Assembly: GCA_002705055.1 (NCBI GenBank)
Contig: PAHY01000044.1
Location: forward strand, 1 to 53,443
DNA: 53,443 nucleotides
Direction of reading: 5' to 3'
Origin: Planctomycetota bacterium
Lineage (GTDB): Bacteria; Planctomycetota; UBA1135
Made by a program: the position numbers and the translations under genes. Positions 1 through 7,526 of the stretch are shown here, piece by piece (positions within the stretch are counted from its first letter, which is position 1; every line of letters starts with the position of its first letter). The notes under the pieces are model-generated. The model saw nothing but the letters and a program-made list of their open reading frames with translations, was not told the DNA's origin and ran no database searches.

Positions 1-248
1 CCGCCCGCGTCGACGGCGCCGGCCCCTTCCGGACCTTCTTCCTGGTCATGCTGCCGATGGCCAAGCCCGTGATCGGCGCCGTCGCGATCTTCACCTTCCC
101 GGCGACCTGGAACGACTTCTGGACCCCGCTGATCTACATCCTCAGCCCCGAGCAGCAGACGCTGACCCTGGGACTGGCGGCGTTTAACCAGAGCTATCGG
201 GTCGCGGTGATGTTTGAAAAACAACACTTCGCTGCGGAAGCAGCGTAA
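1..248 (+). pseudogene. Sugar ABC transporter permease, C-terminal part, disrupted (MalG-like)
   Basis: This is the end of an inner-membrane permease of the binding-protein-dependent sugar ABC transporter family. The frame is open from base 3, so the true start lies outside the window. What is visible begins inside the cytoplasmic loop that contacts the ATPase (ARVDGAGPF, the EAA-loop signature) and runs into the next membrane segment and the loop with WNDFWTPLIYI. Family members go on for about 30 more residues with a last membrane helix. Here the frame leaves the family after SYRVAV and enters foreign sequence at about base 205-215, next to an IS3-like remnant, and stops at 248. I infer that an insertion removed the last helix, so the gene is probably inactive. 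The identification is firm; the exact junction is not. Confidence 0.8.
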
Positions 249-457
249 ACCCGGTGTCCATCAAACCGGGGGAAGGTCAGTAGATCGTGTTGCGGCTCAC
301 GCCGTACTTGCGAGTCAGCTCCTCGACCGTCACGCCTGCCTCGGCCTCGCCGAGAATCCGCACGATCTGTTGTTCCGTGTAGCGCTTTCTCTGCATCTGA
401 TTGCTCTCCATTGTGGCTCAGATGCACCACTCCGGGTGGCCCGGATTGTGGGGTTCA
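246..457 (-). mobile_element. IS3-family remnant, internally deleted
   Basis: This short piece contains the first 44 codons of an IS3-type OrfA (see the separate entry) bounded by what look like its terminal inverted repeats. On the orfA-proximal side the end reads TGAACCCCACAATCCGGG (read on the minus strand), and on the far side TAAACCCGGTGTCCATC (read on the plus strand). They share a TRAACCC start. Almost all of orfA and the whole of orfB are missing, so it cannot transpose by itself, although a MITE-like derivative can move if a full relative is present. A target duplication is not clear by eye. The outer limits are approximate, because A/T-rich sequence left of 246 may also belong to it. 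Confidence 0.6.
277..411 (-). pseudogene. IS3-family transposase OrfA, N-terminal fragment
   Basis: Translation from the ATG at 411 gives 44 residues, with KRYTEQQIVRILGEAEAG, then VTVEELTRKYGVSRNTIY and a stop. This is the helix-turn-helix of IS3 OrfA (HTH_Tnp_1), which binds the element's ends. In intact family members NTIY is followed by a tryptophan codon and about 45 more residues with a leucine zipper. Here TAC is followed directly by TGA at the edge of the terminal repeat, consistent with a deletion running from orfA to the far inverted repeat. It has no activity on its own, although a free DNA-binding fragment could repress related copies. Confidence 0.75.
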
Positions 458-487
458 CGTCATAGTGAGAAGCGCAGTCTCGAATCT

Positions 488-982
488 TCACCCTCGGATG
501 AATCGAAAGCGCCCTGGGAATTCGTCCACTTGCTCAGCCTGCCCCTGTTCCGCCAACCGCTCCCACATTCGCAATGCGGGCTCGGATGGAGTGGTAGACG
601 AGAATAATTCAAGATCCCCGTCGCCCGTTGCCCATTTCATAAGCGACTCTGGCAACCCCTTCTTCAAAAAACGCGCTCCGCAACTTTCAGTTCCCGCATC
701 GACCCCAATCCAATCGATTTCGTAACTCGGCCTTCCATGGTAGTTCTTGTCTAGGGGCTTGATACGTAGCGTGAACCACCCTCTCGCGCATAGTTCCTCG
801 CAGGAGGGATCCGGAACGCTGGTGACCCGATACTCAATTATCGAGCCTCTTAACGTATCAATTGCGTGCACCCAGAACTCTGTCAATACTCCAGCGTGAT
901 CGGTCGCGACGATCTTGCGAGGTGTCATCGGAAAAAGCACTTTGAGGAACGTAACTCGATCAGAACTCATTAGCAGCGACAA
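488..982 (-). CDS. Hypothetical protein (164 aa) downstream of the RT operon
   Basis: I do not recognise this family. The product starts MSLLMSSDRVTFLKV (the second Met, at about 970, is an alternative start) and is a mixed-charge soluble protein without signal peptide or membrane segment. It contains two regions that look folded, around residues 20-60 (VHAIDTLRGSIIEYRV) and 75-100 (HGRPSYEIDWIGVD). It points the same way as the Res-Mod-helicase-RT operon, but about 160 bases separate it from the RT stop codon, so it may be the last gene of that operon or independent. Its A/T-richer codons look like those of the RT and unlike the chromosomal permease to its left, so I place it inside the acquired region. 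Confidence 0.6.
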   Translation of the reverse strand: MSLLMSSDRVTFLKVLFPMTPRKIVATDHAGVLTEFWVHAIDTLRGSIIEYRVTSVPDPSCEELCARGWFTLRIKPLDKNYHGRPSYEIDWIGVDAGTESCGARFLKKGLPESLMKWATGDGDLELFSSTTPSEPALRMWERLAEQGQAEQVDEFPGRFRFIRG

Positions 983-1141
983 GCTAATATCGGCACTTGT
1001 CTATCCCTGCACGCTCAGATGCCTTCCATTCCGATCAAGCCAGCGATGAAGTGCCAAGCGACACGTCTTGCCTGCGTCGCCCTATTCAGAGAGAGCCAAT
1101 TCACCGAGACTCGCTCAAGGGAGACGGCCGCCCGTGAAGCG

Positions 1142-2662
1142 CTAAGGCGCAGGCGTAAACGGATGAATGTGATCGAGGATCGTGCCTGCTTTTCGCGCCA
1201 CCCTGCACGGCCTCCATAGTGTGAACTCATCAGCCCCGTGCACCCATTGCGACCTCCCGGCAGTCACGGACCTCGACAGGTCGCCTCGACCCTTGGGCCA
1301 ATACTTGAAGTGCTTCCTCAGCCCGTTGCTCCGTGCAAAGTACGCAATCCAGGCCACCTGCAGATCATCCCTCAGCTGTTCCTCACCTGCACGTGGAAGA
1401 CAATCTTCCAGCTGTCTGCATACTGAGACCGGATCAAACTGACCAGGGCGGCTATCCAAAAGGTGCTCCAGCACTCCTAGCACTCCAGGCCACGCTCGCG
1501 GGCGTCGACGAGCCAGAGTGAGCAACCAACCGACAAACTGCGAGGAGTACCTCTTGCTACATCGCACACGACACACTCCTCCCTTAGTGAATAGGTCCGC
1601 AAGGAATCGATCGATCACACCTGTATTGCGGAACTGCGAGTCAATCTCCAGTACAGCTAGACTCAACTGAACAAATCTCTTCCAGCCAATCTCGGCATTC
1701 TGACCAACTCCAAGCTCTGAGTATGACTTTCGCCAGGGGCGGAATAGTCCTTCCGGGAGCTTTCTAACTTCGACCTTGTCGTCGGCGAGCTCGAGATCGA
1801 ACTCTGCTAAAGCGCTCTGCAGCGATTGCAAGCAGACTTTCTCATCGCCCGGACGCTCCAACAGAAACCAATAGTCATCCTTGAACCGCGCGACTTCGCA
1901 CCGGACCTCCCTCTCGCGCAAGAGCTTCGTAAGGTGAATATCCACTGCGGCCGCAACAATCTCGGCCGCCACATCGGAAACCGCAGGGCCCACCGGAATC
2001 CCATTTGTCTTTCCATCGCCAGCACACTGCAACAGACGGTCGATCCGATTCCCTACTAGGTTGAGATTGCGTCTCTGGGCCCTTGCCTTCTTTTTTGATT
2101 CAATCGCCCACGCAATACTATGTGTATAAATCGATGGGTAGAAACGACGGATATCTGCTCGCAAGAGAACGGCGTATGAGCCGGACAGTGCAATGAGGTC
2201 ACGCTCGGCCATCGACACGAATCCATAGATCACCCGCCCCGCTCGCCCCTGACGCTCCTGGCGATTTCGCTCTAAGTCAATGGGCACAGGGAATGAGTAA
2301 CTAGTCACGCAGGAATCGCTGGGAATCATCCGCTCAACCAACACTTTCCAGTTCCCGCTGATATCTATGGCTAGATCATTGTTAATCCTCGGATCAATGA
2401 CCCGGAACGGCCGGTCGGAGTACTCAGACTTCTGACAATACAGGGTAGGCGGGACACACTCGGGAGGAGCCTCCCTCCACTTTCTCTTTGTATACGTGTA
2501 GTTCCTCTTGGGGGCAACTGGTGCATCCTCTACTGAGAAGCAAGGAGGAAGCACATGCGGCTCGGGAAAGTAACCCTCTGTTGTCAACCAGCGATAAACA
2601 CTCCGCGGCTTCAATGCTAGGGCCGCCTCTTTCACCTTGTCTCGATATTCATTCGGCAGCAT
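1142..2662 (-). CDS. Reverse transcriptase, non-retron, defence-type (unassigned group)
   Basis: This is an RNA-directed DNA polymerase of 506 residues. The palm motifs are in order: RPFRVIDPRINND (about 84-96), motif A ADIRRFYPS (169-177, catalytic Asp 170), motif B GIPVGPAVSD (221-230) and motif C RFKDDY (259-264, the YxDD box with Phe first and Lys second). The motif D region is ELADDKVEV. About 200 helical residues of unknown function follow. There is no intron-maturase domain and no msr/msd-like repeat pair that I can see nearby. The domain plan, long helical C-terminus and setting resemble the Abi/DRT 'unknown group' RTs used in phage defence; the subgroup cannot be set by eye. It starts 15 nt after the stop of the RelE/UvrD gene, so it is probably co-transcribed with the restriction-modification genes. 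RT identity is secure; the function is inferred. Confidence 0.88.
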   Translation of the reverse strand: MLPNEYRDKVKEAALALKPRSVYRWLTTEGYFPEPHVLPPCFSVEDAPVAPKRNYTYTKRKWREAPPECVPPTLYCQKSEYSDRPFRVIDPRINNDLAIDISGNWKVLVERMIPSDSCVTSYSFPVPIDLERNRQERQGRAGRVIYGFVSMAERDLIALSGSYAVLLRADIRRFYPSIYTHSIAWAIESKKKARAQRRNLNLVGNRIDRLLQCAGDGKTNGIPVGPAVSDVAAEIVAAAVDIHLTKLLREREVRCEVARFKDDYWFLLERPGDEKVCLQSLQSALAEFDLELADDKVEVRKLPEGLFRPWRKSYSELGVGQNAEIGWKRFVQLSLAVLEIDSQFRNTGVIDRFLADLFTKGGVCRVRCSKRYSSQFVGWLLTLARRRPRAWPGVLGVLEHLLDSRPGQFDPVSVCRQLEDCLPRAGEEQLRDDLQVAWIAYFARSNGLRKHFKYWPKGRGDLSRSVTAGRSQWVHGADEFTLWRPCRVARKAGTILDHIHPFTPAP

Positions 2663-2677
2663 TTGACAAGAACTAAT

Positions 2678-4741
2678 TCAACCTAGGTCGTCAAGAAACT
2701 CGGAAGCAGGGGCGACGCCAGACAAGAAGAGATGATCGCGGGCACGCGTAGCAGCCACATACAAGAGGTGGCGCTCGGTCTCATACGTCTCCTCGAGATC
2801 TGCGGAGTCACCAAGGGCGTCGATGCGGGATTGCAGTGGGAGCACTTCATCGTCGCACGCCATAACAGCGACGGCACTGAACTCGAGGCCCTTCGCAAGG
2901 TGCATGGTGCAAGCGGTGATGCAACCAGATTGGGGGCTTGAGTCTTCGTCGAGGACCTTGTGGTTCGCGCCTGCTGCCGCAATGGCGGCTCTCGCCCGTG
3001 GCATTTGCTCGTCAGCGCGGACGATGACACCGACGGCCTGGGGCGGCACGCCCTCAGCCAGCCTCTGGCTGATCCAGTTCCCGACCGCTTCCGATTCTCC
3101 AATCTCGGAATCGAACGTCTGCACCTTGGGTGGCGGGCCGTTGAATACGGAGACAGTTCCCTCCCGCACTTCAACGTTGCCGTCGACGTCGACGGTCTCC
3201 GGGCCCAAAAGCCGGTCTGCCTGCCTGCGAATCTGGTGGGAGGTCCGGTAGTTCACGCGCAACGTCCGTGCGCGTCCGCGGACCTCCACCCCAAGTGACC
3301 TCCAGGAGAACGGCGCTTGGAAGATGCGCTGCCCCAGGTCGCCAGCAAAGAACAGGCCGTCCGGCTCTGAACCAGCAAGAGCGCCAAGAAAGCGCAGTTG
3401 AGAGACACTCACATCTTGCGACTCGTCGATGACGGCGTGATCGTAAGGCGACCTGGCGCCCCTATCGAAAGCCTCCGCGAGGGCTGCGAATACGCCCGAC
3501 ATTGTCAGGAGAGACTTGGCCTCCAGATCCGCCCAGACTCGCTCGAACACCTTCCACAAGACCTCTCTGCGAGCCTGTGGCAGCCGAGTCTTGCGGCCCA
3601 GACGCGCCACATCCCGATAGGACTCCCAGTCCTTGAGCTGCCACGCATCGACCACCTGGTCCCACTCAGCGGCGAGGAAGGTCGGTGTGAAGCCGTGCCC
3701 CTCCTCTGCGGCGGATGCGGCCTCGAGCACTGACCTCATCTGATCGGCAGAAGCGATCTTCGCTGGACCGATGACTGCAGCGTGCAACCTCACACCGAGC
3801 GCGTCCATCGCTCGCACATCGATCCGCTCGGCAAGGCGGGGCTCATTGCCAATCAGACGACGGAGCTTGATCTGCAGAGCCCGAGCGAGCGGCTCCGAAA
3901 ACGTGGCGAGAAGCACGCGTGCATCCTGGTCGCGGCGCGCAAGGTGGACGGCGCGGTGCAACGCCACGATGGTTTTGCCGGTGCCCGCCGAACCCGAGAC
4001 CCGCGCTGGACCGTTGAACGACCGTTGCACCCAGTCCTGTTGCTCGGGGTGCAGGAAGACCGTCCACTTCTCCCAGGGGAACTCCAGCGCACGCTCGAGT
4101 TCCTCCACGTTTGTCATCACCCGGAATCTCCGCTTCGCATCGGGGTGCTCGAAGGGGTCAGAAGTCGCCGAGGTCGGGAGCGTTGGCCGCCCCCCTGTGG
4201 CCAGTTCGAGGAGAGCCTCCGATGCCTCGCTGGGCAGGTGATCAGTCAGCGCAAGGAGGCTAGTCTCGTCGGCCTTCTGCACATCGTTCAGCCACTCCTC
4301 CGGCACCCCATACGCAAGAAGGTCCTCAGTCGAAACGTGGTCGAAAATCGGCGGAGCTGAAACTGGAGCCTGCTCCTCCTCGACATAGACCGGGACAACC
4401 ACTTCCTTGACGGTCTCCCGGATCTCCACTAGCTGCGCCGCCCCAGTCTTCGGGTGGGTTTCCAGCTTTCGACGCTCCGCCCACGCGTAGGCCTTGTCGT
4501 GATGATCGACGTAGCATAGCAGTAGACAGTCATCCGACTTGTGCACGATCAGCCGAATGTCTCTGCTGACGCGCATTGACCAGAACCGCTTATCTCTCGC
4601 CCGGTCCAACTTGTGGAATCTCAAGCTCGGCCGCGATGGATCCACCTGCAGATCGAACGCGGTCGTCTTCACCGCTTTCTGTTCGTCGGCCGTGAGCCGC
4701 GTCAGGCTATCGGTGAAGGTGTCGGCGATCCGGAACTGCAT
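2678..4741 (-). CDS. UvrD/Rep-type helicase with N-terminal RelE-like domain
   Basis: This 687-residue protein joins two parts. Residues 1-95 look like a RelE/ParE-type toxin fold (SMRVSRDIRLIVHKSDD, then CYVDHHDKAYAWAERR). Residues 225-687 are an SF1A helicase: Walker A GSAGTGKT (250-257), Walker B DESQD (439-443), motif III AGDLGQRIFQAPFSW, motif IV LRVNYRTSHQIR, motif V CTMHLAKGLEF and motif VI VAATRARDH. Such proteins unwind DNA 3' to 5'. The RelE-like part could cleave RNA, bind nucleic acid or be structural; I cannot tell which from sequence. It lies 5 nt after mod and 15 nt before the RT, so it belongs to the operon. Fusions of this kind are known next to restriction-modification loci. 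The helicase part is certain and the toxin-like part likely. Confidence 0.88.
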   Translation of the reverse strand: MQFRIADTFTDSLTRLTADEQKAVKTTAFDLQVDPSRPSLRFHKLDRARDKRFWSMRVSRDIRLIVHKSDDCLLLCYVDHHDKAYAWAERRKLETHPKTGAAQLVEIRETVKEVVVPVYVEEEQAPVSAPPIFDHVSTEDLLAYGVPEEWLNDVQKADETSLLALTDHLPSEASEALLELATGGRPTLPTSATSDPFEHPDAKRRFRVMTNVEELERALEFPWEKWTVFLHPEQQDWVQRSFNGPARVSGSAGTGKTIVALHRAVHLARRDQDARVLLATFSEPLARALQIKLRRLIGNEPRLAERIDVRAMDALGVRLHAAVIGPAKIASADQMRSVLEAASAAEEGHGFTPTFLAAEWDQVVDAWQLKDWESYRDVARLGRKTRLPQARREVLWKVFERVWADLEAKSLLTMSGVFAALAEAFDRGARSPYDHAVIDESQDVSVSQLRFLGALAGSEPDGLFFAGDLGQRIFQAPFSWRSLGVEVRGRARTLRVNYRTSHQIRRQADRLLGPETVDVDGNVEVREGTVSVFNGPPPKVQTFDSEIGESEAVGNWISQRLAEGVPPQAVGVIVRADEQMPRARAAIAAAGANHKVLDEDSSPQSGCITACTMHLAKGLEFSAVAVMACDDEVLPLQSRIDALGDSADLEETYETERHLLYVAATRARDHLFLSGVAPASEFLDDLG

Positions 4742-4746
4742 TGCGG

Positions 4747-7524
4747 CTAGACCTTGAAGACCTTCATCACCTCGTCGCCCAGGTGGTTGATCACCTTGAC
4801 AGCGATGCGGCCGCTTTCTGGCTTCGGGAAGGGTCGAGACGTGTCGCTATGGAGCGTCGCCCAGGCATCAGCGTCGATTTCGGCCTTGAGCGTGGTCTTC
4901 AGGGCCTTGTACGGGTCGTTCGCACCGAGGAAGTAGGCGTGCCGGACGAAGAAACTCTCGCCGTTGTAATCCGTGTCGACGAACCAGCATGCAATGCCGT
5001 CTGCATCATCACTACGGACCTCCCCCGTAGTCGGGTCGAAGACATCCACCCCCTTGACGGTCACGCAAACCTGGCCCTTGTCGTCCTCGAAGATCTCGAT
5101 GTCCGGTTCCCCGAAGATCACGAACAGGTTTCCCTTCTTCGTCTTCTTCAGATCCTCGGCCATGTGCAGGTCGGCATTCATGCGGGCCTTGAGCACCGGG
5201 ATGCGGCCCAGCTTGTGGAACTCGCTTGCGTGCGCCTCGTAGTTGAATGCACACGCAATCAACACATCAAAGCCTGCCTCTCCCGCCTCTCGGGCTGCCT
5301 CCACAAGATCCGTGCGGGACACGGTCCCAAACTCCGGCCCAAGGAAGATGCCGGCACGCTTCTCTACCTTACCCTCCAGGTACCGACCCTCTGCACAGAC
5401 GTACCTGCCCGGCCACCCCGAGAGCGAGCTGAAGTCGATCTTGTCCTGCTTGCTCGCTTGCTGAACGCCCGCATCTCGCAGGTTATCGAGCACGACCTGC
5501 TCGAATGCCGGAAGTGCGCCATGCGCAGTCGGGCTGTCATGGACCGCGAGCGGATCGACCAGCCCGTCATCCTCGTCCACGTTCAGCATCCGGTGTGGGG
5601 ATACACTCTCGACTGTAAATGGACCGGCCACGCGGACCGTCTTCTTGTCCTCGTAGGGTTTGTCGTACAGGTACTCGAAATCCGCTTTGGCGGCAATGGA
5701 CCGGTCGATCTCCTGCTGCCGGGCAATACGGGCCTGCCACCAGTTGGCGTGCAGTTGCTTCGCCGCGTCCGGCCATTCGTCATCGGCCTCGCGCGGGATC
5801 TCCCATTCCTGCCAGGCCTCCTCGACCGTGGCGTTCAGCTTCTCGCGCAGCGGCTCCAGCTTCTCCTGCCACCGGTCCCAGATGACATCGATCTCCGCGT
5901 TGTTGGCAATGGACTTGAGCGTGATGTGCGGAACTCGCTCATATACGAATCCGTGGCGGATATCCTCTTGCACGGGCTGCGCGCTCGGCGCAGCTCGGGC
6001 GCCCTCGGCTTCCTTGGCTTGGCCCTCGCGAGAATCGGCCAGCAGGTAGAAGGGATAACGCGCGCCCATGATGCGGGCACGGGCAAGCGCCAGTGCCACG
6101 CGTGAAGTGTCAATCGTGATCCAACGGCGGCCCCATTGCTCGGCGACGGTGGCGGTGGTGCCGGAACCGCAGGTCGGGTCGAGTACAAGGTCGCCCGGAT
6201 CGGTAGCCATGAGGATGCAACGCTGGACTGTCTTGGTAGTCGTTTGAACGACATAGATCATTGGATCATTGAACCCACCAGACTGAGTGTCCCCCCAATT
6301 GTTCGTAAGACCGGTTACTGGGAAATCCTCGTGATAACGCACATAGTGAAGCGTCTTCCTTGTGAACTCCGCTCGTCCAGCCTTTACGAGGCGACTCAAT
6401 CCATCAGCATGTGTCTTCCAGCGTTGCCTCCACGTTCTTCCAAACGCATCGAACGAAGAATACGGATTTGCTGATTCAAGAGAAGTGTGTCGGTATACCT
6501 TCAGGCCATTCGGGATGGTAGAAGGATCAATCGACTCCTCCTTGGACATCTGACGGGCACCTCCGTCTGGCAGCCTGACTCTCCGGTAGAGAGACTTGCC
6601 ACCCAGTTTCTTTTCAAGGAACAAGCCCCTGAACTTAGTCCTCTCTTTATCCCGACCGTAGAAGAGTATGTGATCGGTTGTGCCTGGAATGAACGACTGC
6701 ACAAGTCCACCAGTCTTCTGAACAAGAATCGCGGAAATGAAGTTCTCATCCCCGAACACTTCATCCATGACCGTCCGAACCCGGTGAACATTTTCGTCGC
6801 CGATCTGCACGAAAATGGAGCCGGAATCGGTGAGGAGATCGCGAGCGACGGTAAGGCGATCGCGCAAGTAGGTGAGGTAGCTGTGGATGCCATCGCGCCA
6901 AGTATCGCGGAACGCCTTCACCTGCTCAGGCTCGCGAGTTATCTGGTCGGCCTTCCCGTCTTTTACATCTCGGCTTGTCGTCGACCACTGAAAGTTGCTG
7001 TTGAACTTGATGCCGTAGGGAGGATCGAGATAGATGCACTGCACCTTGCCGCGGAGCCCCTCGCGCTCAGCCAGGCTCGCCATGACCTGGAGCGAGTCCC
7101 CGAGAATCATGCGGTTCGTCCAGTTCTGGTCGTGTTGGTAGAACTCTGTCTTGTCTACTTCGTCAGGAACTCCATTGAAGTCGGAGAAGAGGTCGGCCTG
7201 CTGTAGTTCGGCCTCCCCCGTCCTCATGTCGCGCGCCTGTTGGAGGAGGTCGTCGATCAGAGCCTTGGGGTGGACCTTCTCCTGGATGTAAAGGGGTGGC
7301 GCCTGGACGACAAGGTCGCTCCAGTCCTGCTCGTCCTTGCCGCGCCAGACCAGTTGAGGATCTAGGTCAGTGTTCCGGGAGTAGCGCACTGGTTTCGGCT
7401 CAGCCTCCGCCCCCTGCATCACTGACTGATGCTCCGCGGACGGGAGGTTCTTGCGCGTCTCTTCCACGTGGCGAATCGCCTGGACGGACTTTGGCTTCTT
7501 CGTAGTCTTGCGTCGCTTGGCCAT
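4747..7524 (-). CDS. Type III-like restriction-modification methyltransferase subunit (adenine-specific)
   Basis: This 925-residue protein is the modification (Mod-like) subunit that would methylate an adenine in the recognition site and give the complex its specificity. The catalytic motif LDPPYG (166-171) precedes the S-adenosylmethionine motif DPTCGSGTTATVAEQW (near residue 447), the beta-class order typical of type III Mod proteins. The region between them, with EFTRKTLHYVRYHEDFP, is the likely target-recognition segment. The roughly 400 C-terminal residues exceed the usual Mod length and suggest extra contact surfaces. The basic start MAKRRKTTKKPK looks DNA-binding. It begins 2 nt after the stop of the Res-like gene and ends 5 nt before the RelE/UvrD gene, so one transcript is likely. 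The family is secure; the target sequence cannot be read. Confidence 0.92.
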   Translation of the reverse strand: MAKRRKTTKKPKSVQAIRHVEETRKNLPSAEHQSVMQGAEAEPKPVRYSRNTDLDPQLVWRGKDEQDWSDLVVQAPPLYIQEKVHPKALIDDLLQQARDMRTGEAELQQADLFSDFNGVPDEVDKTEFYQHDQNWTNRMILGDSLQVMASLAEREGLRGKVQCIYLDPPYGIKFNSNFQWSTTSRDVKDGKADQITREPEQVKAFRDTWRDGIHSYLTYLRDRLTVARDLLTDSGSIFVQIGDENVHRVRTVMDEVFGDENFISAILVQKTGGLVQSFIPGTTDHILFYGRDKERTKFRGLFLEKKLGGKSLYRRVRLPDGGARQMSKEESIDPSTIPNGLKVYRHTSLESANPYSSFDAFGRTWRQRWKTHADGLSRLVKAGRAEFTRKTLHYVRYHEDFPVTGLTNNWGDTQSGGFNDPMIYVVQTTTKTVQRCILMATDPGDLVLDPTCGSGTTATVAEQWGRRWITIDTSRVALALARARIMGARYPFYLLADSREGQAKEAEGARAAPSAQPVQEDIRHGFVYERVPHITLKSIANNAEIDVIWDRWQEKLEPLREKLNATVEEAWQEWEIPREADDEWPDAAKQLHANWWQARIARQQEIDRSIAAKADFEYLYDKPYEDKKTVRVAGPFTVESVSPHRMLNVDEDDGLVDPLAVHDSPTAHGALPAFEQVVLDNLRDAGVQQASKQDKIDFSSLSGWPGRYVCAEGRYLEGKVEKRAGIFLGPEFGTVSRTDLVEAAREAGEAGFDVLIACAFNYEAHASEFHKLGRIPVLKARMNADLHMAEDLKKTKKGNLFVIFGEPDIEIFEDDKGQVCVTVKGVDVFDPTTGEVRSDDADGIACWFVDTDYNGESFFVRHAYFLGANDPYKALKTTLKAEIDADAWATLHSDTSRPFPKPESGRIAVKVINHLGDEVMKVFKV

Positions 7525-7526
7525 GT

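Noticed and set aside
4741..6105. A 454-codon frame on the plus strand antisense to mod
   Set aside because: It is a shadow of the methyltransferase gene and encodes no recognisable domain.
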